From assembly GCA_964430295.1 (NCBI GenBank), contig CAYSEV010000011.1, positions 1 to 36,628 of the forward strand: 36,628 nt of DNA. The letters are read 5' to 3'. Under the pieces are notes generated by a model. The model saw nothing but the letters and a program-made list of their open reading frames with translations. It did no database searches and had not been told where the DNA came from. A program made the position numbers and the translations under genes. Positions 23,769 through 32,055 of this stretch are shown here, piece by piece. This stretch comes from CAYGFH01 sp964430295 (GTDB taxonomy: Bacteria; Patescibacteriota; Microgenomatia; UBA10105; UBA927). Every line of letters begins with the position of its first letter. Position 1 is the first letter of the stretch.

Positions 23769-24956
23769 TTATATTGTGATTTTAACAGCTTTTCTTCCTG
23801 CTTGGAATATATCACCGGCCATAAGATGTAACTCTTCTTTTGGATTTGTTATGACCACATCATTATATTTAAATGCTTTTTGTTCAATGAGGCGTCTGGC
23901 ATCAGAATTACTTTTTGCGAGTGAAACGGCAACCATATATTCCATGGCTGTGCCCGATAACGGGAGAGATGCGATCGATAATTCAGGCAATGCAGCTTCA
24001 GTAACTGCTTTTTTTTGAAACCTTGTCTCAAACTCTCGCATGGCAGCATCCGCATCATCTTTTGAATGAAGTTCTAATACGATTTGATGTGCCAATTCCT
24101 TTTTGAGCTTCATTGGATTTTCGCCATGTTTTAGTCGTTCGTTAATCTGTTCAATTGTCTCCATACTGACATTTGTAGAAAGCGTAAAGTATTGAACAAT
24201 CAGATCGTCACGAAGGGACATAACTTTTCCAAACATCTCATCTGGCGGATCTGTAAGCCATATGCCATTACCCCATGATTTGCTCATTTTCCGTCCGTCT
24301 GTCCCTTCCAAAAAGCCGTTAGCAATAATAAACGATTCTTTGTGTCGCAGATCCTTTTGCAGTATTCTGCCTGCCTGCATGTTAAATGTCTGATCTGTTC
24401 CACCAAGCTGAATATCCGTATCCATAAAGTAACTATCGTATCCCTGCATGACCGGATATAATAACTCATGGAGCCCAACTTTTTTGCCCTCAGTTAACCG
24501 TTTTTTTATAAGCTCCCGACTTACAAAATCGCCTGCGGAAAAATGCTGACACAATTTTACAATCTCGGTAAATGTCAGTTTTGATAGCCAGTCACTATTG
24601 TGTACAACAGTAATTTTTGAAAAATCCAATACTTTTTCCGCCTGCTTTTTATACGTTTCAAAGTTTGCGTTGATTTGTTCTGTCGTTAATACCGGCCTTT
24701 CTGTATCTTTATCCGATGTATCTCCGATAAGAGCTGTAAAATCACCAATCAGAAACGTCACATGGTGACCAAGCTTGGCAAATTCATTGAGCTTTCGAAG
24801 GGGCACGGCATGCCCTATATGGATATTGGTGGCAGTTGGATCAATGCCAATATAAATATTCAGTTTTTTGCCGCTTACAAGAAGTTCCCGCAACTTTTCT
24901 TTGCCTGGGATAATATTTTCGACACCACGTGTTAATAATTCCTCTATGTGATCCAT
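23769..24956 (-). CDS. tyrS: Tyrosyl-tRNA synthetase
   Basis: A class I synthetase of 395 residues charging tRNA-Tyr. The HIGH motif is exact (NIHIGHA, 46-49) and KMSKS is exact (223-227). The fold between carries QGYDSYFMDTDIQLGGTDQTFNM, which binds tyrosine and tRNA. A C-terminal S4 RNA-binding domain (about 330-395) contains SLAKSNSDARRLIEQKAFKYND. The length and motif spacing fit the second bacterial subtype (TyrZ-like) better than E. coli TyrS; this is judged by eye. ATG 24956 has a Shine-Dalgarno AAGGAGG four bases upstream. It lies 12 nt after the nucleoside hydrolase gene in the unit headed by a tyrosine T-box. Confidence 0.96.
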   Translation of the reverse strand: MDHIEELLTRGVENIIPGKEKLRELLVSGKKLNIYIGIDPTATNIHIGHAVPLRKLNEFAKLGHHVTFLIGDFTALIGDTSDKDTERPVLTTEQINANFETYKKQAEKVLDFSKITVVHNSDWLSKLTFTEIVKLCQHFSAGDFVSRELIKKRLTEGKKVGLHELLYPVMQGYDSYFMDTDIQLGGTDQTFNMQAGRILQKDLRHKESFIIANGFLEGTDGRKMSKSWGNGIWLTDPPDEMFGKVMSLRDDLIVQYFTLSTNVSMETIEQINERLKHGENPMKLKKELAHQIVLELHSKDDADAAMREFETRFQKKAVTEAALPELSIASLPLSGTAMEYMVAVSLAKSNSDARRLIEQKAFKYNDVVITNPKEELHLMAGDIFQAGRKAVKITI

Positions 24957-24960
24957 ATAT

Positions 24961-24967
24961 CCTCCTT
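24961..24967 (-). promoter_or_regulatory. Shine-Dalgarno sequence of tyrS
   Basis: AAGGAGG on the minus strand, 4 nt before ATG 24956. The string GGAGGATATATG is identical to that at the PRTase-like gene (27780-27769), suggesting that one start context was copied from the other. Confidence 0.8.
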
Positions 24968-24968
24968 A

Positions 24969-25871
24969 CTATAGCATATTTTTATGCGTAACTATACTCG
25001 ATACGATTTGTTGCATCAGCGTTTTTACTGTATGTTGTTTTATGGAAACTGCGATGTTCAATGATTCCCCTTTTCCTATATGAAGCAAACCACTTGGAGA
25101 TACAGAGATTTTCACACGTTTCCATCTAAATACACTTCTGTGTATGGCTGCCAGACAGGTGAGCGGATCATGGAGTAAGATTTTATTCCTAAACCAGTGG
25201 TCCGCTATGCCAAACGAGTTGGTACATGATCTCCATTCGTGTATCCAGGCAGACATGTGTGTCGCGAGTGGATTGTTACATGTTCCAATCTGTGCCATCG
25301 CAGCTGTTGAAAGTTGGTGTTGAAGTGTCATATTCAACGGCACAATGTATATAGGTATATGCACAGCACAAATCCTTTCAAATGAGATTGGATCTGCTGC
25401 TATGTTATGCTCTCCTGTCGGCATTGTAGGATCGCCATTCAAAACGCCTCCCATGCACACAATTGATTTTATTTTTTTTCTGACCTCAGGAATATCCAAG
25501 AGTGTGCTGCACGACGTTGCAGGAGCAATCAACATATAGACAACACTACGATCCGGTTGAGTCATGAGAATCGGGAGAATGGTTCGAAGTGGAAAGGCAT
25601 GAGATTGCGATTCAATGCCCCTTCCTTCCTTTCCTGAAACAAATGGGACACAGCCGTGCGTCTTTGATCGTGATTCTCCTCTAAAGACAGGTATATTCGA
25701 TGCTCCTTTATGTAAGAGTATAGTCTTGGCTATACGCGCCCGGATTTTCGTGGGCCCATTTGTCACAATAACACCCAAAAGCTTGTGTTTTTTAATAGAT
25801 AAAAGCCATGATAAAGCGAGTGCATCATCAACATCTGTCCCTATATCTGTGTCCAATAAAAATGTTGTCAT
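24969..25871 (-). CDS. Nucleoside hydrolase (inosine-uridine preferring family)
   Basis: This family hydrolyses the N-glycosidic bond of ribonucleosides, giving base and ribose. The 300 residues are full length. The calcium-binding N-terminal motif DTDIGTDVDDALAL (8-21) is intact in the form with two extra residues. Later landmarks are IVCMGGVLNG, EHNIAADPISFERI (usually EFNxxxDPEAA), VPLNMTLQH, and the C-terminal HDPLTCLA, which carries the last metal-binding Asp. Base specificity cannot be told. The start overlaps the HAD gene stop by 4 nt, and no Shine-Dalgarno sequence is seen, so translation is probably coupled. It is the third gene of the cassette between the T-box and tyrS. Confidence 0.9.
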   Translation of the reverse strand: MTTFLLDTDIGTDVDDALALSWLLSIKKHKLLGVIVTNGPTKIRARIAKTILLHKGASNIPVFRGESRSKTHGCVPFVSGKEGRGIESQSHAFPLRTILPILMTQPDRSVVYMLIAPATSCSTLLDIPEVRKKIKSIVCMGGVLNGDPTMPTGEHNIAADPISFERICAVHIPIYIVPLNMTLQHQLSTAAMAQIGTCNNPLATHMSAWIHEWRSCTNSFGIADHWFRNKILLHDPLTCLAAIHRSVFRWKRVKISVSPSGLLHIGKGESLNIAVSIKQHTVKTLMQQIVSSIVTHKNML

Positions 25872-26719
25872 AGTAGCGTTGATTGAATGTGTTGTACGAT
25901 ACGTTTTGTTATATGTTCCGCCTCATCAAAGATGAGATCGCATACTGAATGTTCAACATCTTTTGACACTCCAATGGCTATGCCACCCAGCTCCCGAGCC
26001 AGCAAAAATATAGGTGTATCATTTCTGTTGTCTCCAAGACCAATAGGAAATATGGAATTAACATCGATATTCACACGGTTAAGTGCAGCCAATATTCCTA
26101 TGCGTTTACTTACGGATGTTGGCTCAATAGTCAGTGAACTGCCTGTAGCGCTAATGGTGCATACATCAGAGATTTCTGGAAACCTTTCAAATAAAAAAGA
26201 TTGTACTAACGGATAGTCTTCGGCAGTTCCCACGTGTGTCTTTAGATGTTCAGCACGAAGTTCAATAGAGGCTATTCGATGAGATCTGATGCGAACAGTG
26301 TGATCTTTTGGAACGCCGGGAATATCAGCCATCATACTGTTCAACTGATGTTGCAATGTCGTAATCGTATGAGCCTCCTGTTCTGTTATGAGTACTTCTA
26401 TGTGCGGCTTCGCGGAAATTGATGGTCGGTTCCAGAGAAGCGCAGCACCATTTTCCACAACTAAGGGCATTGAGTCAGGTAAGAGCGTATGTCCGATCAT
26501 CCAAGAAACAGGTTCCATAGCGCCTCTGGCTGTGGCAATGCAAATCCCCATATTTCCCTGCTTTAGAATGTCTTTCAGTTCCTTATCTATGATAGGGACA
26601 TGTGTTTGCCATATGTCAGAAAATACATAGTGATGCGCTAACGTCATATCAAAGTCACTCAGTACCATGATAGGTTTGTGCGCAATGCTCTCCGGTAAAT
26701 GAGAGAATTCAGGGTTCAT
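25868..26719 (-). CDS. HAD-superfamily phosphatase (Cof/sucrose-phosphatase type)
   Basis: A 283-residue hydrolase with all four HAD motifs: I, DFDMTLA (Asp22 nucleophile, Asp24 acid/base); II, ATAR (Thr63); III, Lys205 in TSVSKRIGI; IV, GLGDNRND (Asp230, Asp234). A C2-type cap between motifs II and III (about 95-195) places it with Cof/phosphomannomutase-like phosphatases acting on small phosphorylated metabolites. The substrate is unknown; the neighbours suggest a nucleotide or ribosyl phosphate. A strong Shine-Dalgarno AAAGGAG lies 6 nt before ATG 26719. Both ends overlap neighbours by 4 nt, so the three cassette genes are translationally linked. Confidence 0.88.
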   Translation of the reverse strand: MNPEFSHLPESIAHKPIMVLSDFDMTLAHHYVFSDIWQTHVPIIDKELKDILKQGNMGICIATARGAMEPVSWMIGHTLLPDSMPLVVENGAALLWNRPSISAKPHIEVLITEQEAHTITTLQHQLNSMMADIPGVPKDHTVRIRSHRIASIELRAEHLKTHVGTAEDYPLVQSFLFERFPEISDVCTISATGSSLTIEPTSVSKRIGILAALNRVNIDVNSIFPIGLGDNRNDTPIFLLARELGGIAIGVSKDVEHSVCDLIFDEAEHITKRIVQHIQSTLL

Positions 26720-27771
26720 AGTCCTCTCCTTTCAGGAGGATTCTGATGAAGCTCGCGTTCAACAATTCGACTCATGCCCTCAACCGCATTCATATTTCCT
26801 TCGGGAAGGTTTGTCAGATGTTGTATGGAATGAAGTAACTCACTAACTTCATCGATATGAGCCGCAAACGATTCAGTTGATATGTGCTCCAAAAAAGCAG
26901 GTGATGTCAACAGATTTGGATTTGTCGTATGCATGCCTTCTCTCCGAAATGATTCGCTTCTGATGAAACGCGAAGGATCGACATTCAATAAATCCTCACC
27001 TGATATCGCATGTGGAAACAGTAATGATCGTGTTGATTCAAGGGAAAAGAGTTGCTGCAGCAGTGCCTTATGTTCTTTTGCATCTTTAAATAACTCATGA
27101 ATAACAGGCACAAGCCCCAAAGCGCGACCAAGCCTTTCTTGTCGTACAAAATCCTTTATATGCCACCCGTCGTCCCCTTCTGAGGTATTAATCACAGCTC
27201 CTGTATGAACAGTAGATCCCATATCGGTTAACCGTGTCCATGCCCCGTTCATTCGAGGTCCAAGTTCCCCTACATTTGTAATCAGAAATCCGTGTGAGGT
27301 TTCTTTTGGGTCAAGACCTAACAGTCGCATAACGAGCTCACTGCTTTTGCCGCTAAAGGATACATCATCCAAAACGAGTGGCTTAGATACATCAACAAAC
27401 TCACGAATATTCGCAATGTCTTCCTTCGGGGTGCGGATAATATGTCCCGATGTCGGAAGTGTCGGATCACTGATTTCACGAAGACGACTAATATGCAGAT
27501 TTGTTACAACGGGCACATCCTTACACAGTGCTCTTCCAAGCCCCTGTGACAACCATCCGTTATCCGTTAAATCTATTACAGCACTAAACCGTGTCCCTGC
27601 AAGCGAAGAGGCCAGCGGGCCTATGCAGGTATCGGGTGAAATAATCCTGTGGCCTCTATCTTCCCGTCCTATAAGGGAAATAAGCGCCTTGCATGACTGC
27701 TCTATATCATTCCAATCTGTTGATCTTGCTCTTGCGAACAATTCATCTGTCATCCAAAAAATAGTATTCAT
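26716..27771 (-). CDS. Phosphoribosyltransferase-like protein
   Basis: A 351-residue protein with a likely PRPP-binding loop PLVLDDVSFSGKSSELVMRL (131-150): hydrophobic strand, two Asp residues, then Ser-Gly-Lys, as in type I phosphoribosyltransferases. Nearby segments AVIDLTDNG and GFLITNVGELGPRMNGAW fit the alternating fold. The C-terminal third (about 200-351) is helical and unrecognised. It may be related to the orotate-type PRTases of Ter-linked nucleoside-like biosynthesis clusters, but I cannot test this. I chose ATG 27771 with GGAGG four bases upstream; the frame runs to 27879, but that part is the T-box leader. It is the first gene after the T-box, and its stop overlaps the HAD start. 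Confidence 0.7.
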   Translation of the reverse strand: MNTIFWMTDELFARARSTDWNDIEQSCKALISLIGREDRGHRIISPDTCIGPLASSLAGTRFSAVIDLTDNGWLSQGLGRALCKDVPVVTNLHISRLREISDPTLPTSGHIIRTPKEDIANIREFVDVSKPLVLDDVSFSGKSSELVMRLLGLDPKETSHGFLITNVGELGPRMNGAWTRLTDMGSTVHTGAVINTSEGDDGWHIKDFVRQERLGRALGLVPVIHELFKDAKEHKALLQQLFSLESTRSLLFPHAISGEDLLNVDPSRFIRSESFRREGMHTTNPNLLTSPAFLEHISTESFAAHIDEVSELLHSIQHLTNLPEGNMNAVEGMSRIVERELHQNPPERRGL

Positions 27772-27775
27772 ATAT

Positions 27776-27780
27776 CCTCC
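27776..27780 (-). promoter_or_regulatory. Shine-Dalgarno sequence of the PRTase-like gene
   Basis: GGAGG on the minus strand 4 nt before ATG 27771. It decides the start, since the longer ORF would read through the T-box terminator. Confidence 0.8.
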
Positions 27781-27787
27781 AAACACG

Positions 27788-27833
27788 AAAAAAACCCTTA
27801 TACACATCCCATGACGGGACACATATAAGGGTT
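27788..27833 (-). terminator. T-box intrinsic terminator
   Basis: An 18-bp stem, AACCCUUAUAUGUGUCCC with GGGAUGUGUAUAAGGGUU including four G-U pairs, loop GUCAU, ends in a run of seven U (27794-27788). Its 5' arm contains the CCUUA needed for the antiterminator, so the two folds exclude each other. Confidence 0.92.
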
Positions 27834-27867
27834 CTCTTTGTATAAGAGGACGGTACCACCTTACTTC

Positions 27868-27916
27868 GCTAAAGCACAAAAAAACCCGACCTGAGGCGGG
27901 TGATGTGATCTTTAGC
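27868..27916 (-). terminator. Extra terminator-like hairpin inside the T-box leader
   Basis: Between Stem III and the T-box core, CCCGCC-UCA-GG-U-CGGG (27900-27885) is followed by seven U (27884-27878). An outer helix encloses it: GCUAAAG (27916-27910) pairs with CUUUAGC (27874-27868) and CACA with UGUG. Alone, the inner hairpin plus U-run looks like an intrinsic terminator; within the outer helix the U-run is looped in. Confidence 0.6.
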
Positions 27917-28132
27917 CTTCATTAACTGCTTTGCAAAAGGCAACACAGTATTTTTGCTGTTACGGGCTTACCCGGTCTCGATTACGTATCTGTTCATCGG
28001 ACTGCTCAGGAGGGTATTTCGGCTTCTATACATTCGACAGGTCTTGCACCAACCGCCTGCTCTCTCTTTGTAGTCACTGTATAGGGCCTACTGGAATCTC
28101 CATCAATGCATTTCTATTAACTTGTACAACAG

Positions 28133-28162
28133 ATCATATCATAAGGTTGTCAAAACGGTCAA
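28133..28162 (-). promoter_or_regulatory. Predicted promoter of the T-box leader
   Basis: On the minus strand TTGACC (28162-28157), an 18-nt spacer and TATGAT (28138-28133) would start RNA near 28126, about 50 nt before Stem I. It overlaps the divergent promoter of the penicillin-binding protein gene. Confidence 0.5.
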
Positions 28163-28175
28163 ATCAGCCTACAAT
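28147..28175 (+). promoter_or_regulatory. Predicted promoter of the PBP gene (leaderless)
   Basis: TTGTCA (28147-28152), a 17-nt spacer and TACAAT (28170-28175) are followed by 7 nt and ATG 28183. It is one of the best matches to the leaderless geometry in the window. Confidence 0.6.
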
Positions 28176-28182
28176 AATCTGT

Positions 28183-30737
28183 ATGCTCGATGTGTTCAAT
28201 AAACGGCAGCTGCAAAAAACGCTCCGTCTCCATACAGTCAAAACATCCACGTGGGCCACTATAGCAATGGTCGCATTTATAGGGCTTGTTGTTGCAACAC
28301 TTTTTGTCGGCATTCTCTTTGCGTGGTATGCAAAAGATCTTCCCCGTCCTGATAAGGTCAGGCGTACAGATGGGCTTTCTACAGTCATATTNNNNNNNNN
28401 NAAAATAGGCTACCCGTAAAGTACGAAGATATTCCCAATTTCTTGAAACTTGGCACTATCGCGGTTGAGGATAAGGATTTTTATAAACATCAGGGACTTT
28501 CTGTAACCGGAATTGTCCGAGGGATGGTGGCGTGTGTCCTGTTACGGCATTGTCAGGGAGGCTCAACGCTTACCCAGCAATTGGTAAAGAACGTACTTCT
28601 GACAAATGAACGTTCACTCCCCCGAAAAATTAAGGAAGCGATTCTTGCCATACAGATTGAGAGGAAATACAAAAAAGACGATATTCTCCTTATGTATTTA
28701 AATGAAGCGCCGTATGGTGGGACGGCAGTAGGTGTAGAATCCGCGGCACAATTATATTTCAATAAGCCGGCCCGCGGGCTGGGACTTGTTGAATGTGCTA
28801 TTTTGGCGGGTCTCCCACAGTCACCTTCCCAGTATTCTCCATTTACCGGTGTGCCAAAGGCATATGTCTGGAGGACCGAGCAGGTGCTGCGACGCATGCG
28901 AGAAGACGGCTACATCACACCCACACAGGAATCAGATGCCAAAAAACAACTGGAAACATATAAGTTTGCAGAAGATTCAGACAGTCTGAAAGCACCTCAT
29001 TTTATTGCGTATATCAAAGATCAGTTGGTGGAAAAGTTTGGCGCCGACAAAGTGGAAGGCGGAGGCCTTCGCGTGACGACTACACTTGACTGGGCTCTAC
29101 AGGAAAAATCGCAGACGATCGTAAAAGAGGAAGTGGCAAAAGCAAAAAATCTCAAAGTATCAAATGGTGCCGCAACTGTTATAGACCCGAAAACAGGGGA
29201 AATTTTGGTTATGGTCGGCTCAAAAGATTATAGTGCCACAGACAGCAGCGGCTTTAAATTTAACGTAGTCACACAAGGCTTACGGCAACCCGGATCTACT
29301 CTTAAGCCTATTACCTACGCTGCAGCCCTAAAAAAAGGATATACGGCAGCCACCATGCTTATGGATGTAGATACCAAATATCCGTCAGGAGATAAAACAA
29401 AACCTGAATATAATCCAAAAAATTATAACGGCAAATTCTTAGGTCCCGTCACCCTTCGCTATGCCTTAGGTAATTCCATAAATACCGTAGCCGTAAAGCT
29501 CAGTGCACTTGTCGGCATAAAAGACGCACTTCGGTTGGCGTACGATATGGGACTTCCGACACTGGAGCCGACAGATGCCAATATAAGCCGTATAGGACTT
29601 TCCATGACACTTGGAGGTGGTGAAGTGACACTGCTTAACCTCACCAGTGCGTTTGGGGTATTTGCCACAGAAGGATTCCGTATGGATCCTGTATCAATTC
29701 TTAAAGTAGAAGATTCAAAAGGTTCTGTATTATATCAATACAAGGCTCCATCTCCCCGAAATGTCCTAGCATCGGATATTGCCTATATTATTTCCGATAT
29801 GCTTTCAGACAACGATGCCAGAAAAGAAGTGTTCGGTCCGAAATCATATTTGGTCATCCCAGGAAAAACTGTTGCCGTAAAAACCGGTACAACAGATGAT
29901 AAGCGGGATAACTGGACTGTAGGATATACTCCTTCTGTTGTCGTTGGTACGTGGGTGGGAAATAATGATAATTCCCCCATGAGTCCGGCTCTCGCCTCGG
30001 GTCTTACAGGAGCCGCCCCAATCTGGAACCGTATTATGCAGGAAGCACTCAAAGGCAAGAAAGATGAGCCGTTTGTGAGACCGGATACGGTAATAGAAAC
30101 AGATATAGACACCTTGAGTGGCGGTCAGCCGATTGATGGCAGCCCGACACGGAAAGAGCGATTTATCAAGGGCACGGAGCCAACAAACGCTTCCCCCATA
30201 TATCAAACGCTGAAGCTTTCGCGCAAAGATACCAATAAGCTGGCAAATTCAGTTGAGATAAATAAGGGCGAATATGATACCAAAAAGTTTATCGTATTTA
30301 CAGAAAGTGATCCTGTATCCGGTGACAACAAGAACAGGTGGCAGGAAGGGATAGATGCATGGGTAGCCACACAAAGCGACAGTAAATACCATCCGCCAAA
30401 AGATACGTATTCCGGAGGCGAAGAGATCGTTATTGCATTTCGGGAACCGGATGAGCGTGCGCAAGTGAATTCCAATGATGTATCTTTTAAAATTGAAGCA
30501 TCCAGTATGCATACAATCACGAAGGTGGAACTCTATGTAGACGGTGAAAAGAAAAAGGAGCGTTCAGAAGCAAAGTTTACCGAAACTTTGAATATTCCGA
30601 ATGGTTCACATGTTATTCGTGCAAAGGTAACAGATGATACGGGAAAAACTGCAGATGCAGAACGTCATATTGGGGTAAACACACCATATGCGTCTCCCAC
30701 ACCCGTACCTACATCTACCCCAACTCCTACTCCATAA
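28183..30737 (+). CDS. Class A penicillin-binding protein (glycosyltransferase/transpeptidase), split by assembly gap
   Basis: A bifunctional peptidoglycan synthase of the PBP1a type. Residues from ATG 28183 (MLDVFNKRQLQKT) include one membrane anchor (ATIAMVAFIGLVVATLFVGI), ending at the N-run. After it the frame resumes with NRLPVKYEDIPNFLKLGTIAVEDKDFYKHQG. GT51 motifs are EDKDFYKH, GGSTLTQQLVKN, KIKEAILAIQIERKY and EAPYGG; transpeptidase motifs are STLK (SxxK), SIN (SxN) and KTGT. The C terminus is a beta-sandwich-like region and a Pro/Thr tail (PTSTPTPTP). The two parts are out of phase only because ten Ns were inserted; a real gap of 2 modulo 3 restores one frame. The conserved segment lost is about a dozen residues by comparison with relatives. 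The frame upstream to 27931 is rejected. Confidence 0.93.
28392..28401. other. Assembly gap of ten Ns
   Basis: The N-run interrupts the penicillin-binding protein gene. Flanking frames need a true gap of 2 modulo 3, so ten is a placeholder and not a measured length. Confidence 0.98.
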
Positions 30738-30750
30738 TTAATTTAGTGTC

Positions 30751-30770
30751 ATTCCCGCGAAGGCGGGAAT
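30751..30770. repeat. REP-like palindrome, copy 2
   Basis: The same ATTCCCGC-GAAG-GCGGGAAT palindrome as at 23635-23654, again preceded by GTC and followed by C. It lies between the ends of the convergent PBP and coaBC genes; the 94-nt gap (30738-30831) otherwise shows nothing recognisable. A frame reading MSFPRRRES starts in it but is a product of the repeat. Confidence 0.8.
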
Positions 30771-30831
30771 CGGAGACGAGTTTACATTACTGCAATAATC
30801 CATCGTATAGATCATTCCAATGCGGATTCAA

Positions 30832-32055
30832 TCAGGGTAATATATATTTTGCTAGCTTAGATACAACCTGTCTTGCAATGTCTGTTTTTGTGGCTTTAGG
30901 TAATACTTCCGGAACCCCATCTTTCGGTATCATCACAACTTCATTATGATCAGATTGAAACCCGACACCGTCCCGCCCAATATCATTGGCTATGATAAGA
31001 TCCGATGCGCTCTCCTTCAGCCTTTTTTGTGCAACAGAAGCTAGTTCATCATTAGTCAGGCCGTATTCCGCCTTAAACGCAACAAGGAATACATTCGGAT
31101 TTATTGTCTTTATGGTATCCAGGAGCTTTTTGCGTGGTTCCAGTTCAAGCGGAAGTGGGGTGCTGCTTGAATGCTTTCCGACAAACGGATGTTTTATGGA
31201 AAAATCAGACACTGCCGCAACATGGAACACTATATCAGCATGTGGCACATGCGTCTGCAAAAGCGAATCCAGATCCTCTGCGGATTCAAATTCATGTTCA
31301 GGTATGCCATATCGTGAACGGACGCTCGTTACTGACCGAAGAATGGTAACTGTAGCTCCTGCCAGGTAACATGCTTGTGCAATCGCTATTCCCATTTTCC
31401 CCGAGCTTTTATTGGAAATCGTACGAACACTGTCTATACTTTCTGTTGTTCCACCTGTTGTGATGAGTACCCGCTTACCTTCAAGTGAACGGGATCTCTC
31501 AAGCAGTAACATACTTTGTTCATAGATGGCATCTATGTCAGGGAGTCTCCCCTCTCCACTATACCCACAGGCTAAATCTCCGCAGTCAGGGGGAAGCACA
31601 TGAAGCCCAAATGACCGCAATATTTGTACATTTTTTTGCGTGGCAGGGTGTTGCCACATGTGTGTATTCATAGAAGGGCAAATCAGAATAGGACATGTTA
31701 CGGCAAGAGCAGTCGTGGTCAGATAATCATCAGCAATTCCATGGGCAAGTTTTGCAATGACATTTGCGGTTGCAGGTGCAATCACAAACAAGGAAGCATC
31801 CCCTGCCAGAGAAATATGCTCTACAACTCGTGCGTTCAAAACAGCCTGAGGGTTAAATTCAGGTGGATACATATTGATATAAACAGGTTTTCCGGTTATG
31901 TCGGAAATTATCTGTGGAGGAAGTATTCGTGTCGCACTGTGAGTTTCTATCACCTCGACGTCAATCTCATCCTGTTTGAGCGTCTGTAGAAGTTTTGGGA
32001 TTTTGACAGCGGCAATCCCGCCGGAAATTCCAATAAGTAGGTGTTTGGACATCAT
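30832..32055 (-). CDS. coaBC: Bifunctional phosphopantothenoylcysteine decarboxylase / phosphopantothenate-cysteine ligase
   Basis: CoaBC makes 4'-phosphopantetheine, the coenzyme A precursor, from phosphopantothenate and cysteine. The 407 residues are full length. The FMN-dependent decarboxylase domain (about 1-185) has GISGGIAAVK, APATANVIAKLAHGIADDYL, the substrate motif PSMNTHMW, and the Cys-bearing flap ACGYSGEGRL. The ligase domain follows with ITTGGTTESIDSVRTISNKSSGKMG, DIVFHVAAVSDF, and the late VAFKAEY and IIANDIGRDGVGF. The ATG pair at 32055 overlaps the pheT stop by 4 nt. It is the last gene of the pheS-pheT-coaBC unit. Confidence 0.96.
   Translation of the reverse strand: MMSKHLLIGISGGIAAVKIPKLLQTLKQDEIDVEVIETHSATRILPPQIISDITGKPVYINMYPPEFNPQAVLNARVVEHISLAGDASLFVIAPATANVIAKLAHGIADDYLTTTALAVTCPILICPSMNTHMWQHPATQKNVQILRSFGLHVLPPDCGDLACGYSGEGRLPDIDAIYEQSMLLLERSRSLEGKRVLITTGGTTESIDSVRTISNKSSGKMGIAIAQACYLAGATVTILRSVTSVRSRYGIPEHEFESAEDLDSLLQTHVPHADIVFHVAAVSDFSIKHPFVGKHSSSTPLPLELEPRKKLLDTIKTINPNVFLVAFKAEYGLTNDELASVAQKRLKESASDLIIANDIGRDGVGFQSDHNEVVMIPKDGVPEVLPKATKTDIARQVVSKLAKYILP

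Larger units (their letters stand above)
27781..28126 (-). ncRNA. T-box riboswitch leader, tyrosine specific (UAC specifier)
   Basis: The minus strand carries every T-box landmark in order. Stem I starts at GACU (28075-28072), paired with AGUC (28003-28000). It has an AGAGAG motif (about 28067-28062) and the apical GGUUGGUGCAAG loop (28054-28043). The specifier loop reads GAAA-UAC-CCUCCUGAGC with UAC (Tyr) at 28016-28014. Stem III is CGGG-UAAG-CCCG (27974-27963). The T-box core GGUGGUACCG (27860-27851) has UGGU to pair with the ACCA end of uncharged tRNA-Tyr. UAAGG (27863-27859) can pair with CCUUA (27830-27826) as antiterminator, excluding the terminator. The 5' end is set from the predicted promoter. 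Expected effect: uncharged tRNA-Tyr allows read-through into the PRTase-HAD-hydrolase-tyrS unit. Confidence 0.92.

Noticed and set aside
27772..27879. N-terminal extension of the PRTase-like frame
   Set aside because: It reads through the T-box core and terminator. The ATG at 27771 has a GGAGG at the right distance.
27931..28182. N-terminal extension of the PBP frame
   Set aside because: It overlaps the T-box on the other strand, is Cys/Ser-rich and unlike a PBP. ATG 28183 follows a well-spaced promoter and begins a normal cytoplasmic tail.
30746..30949. Plus-strand frame beginning MSFPRRRES
   Set aside because: The start is encoded by the REP-like palindrome and the rest lies antisense in coaBC; it is a known type of spurious ORF from such repeats.
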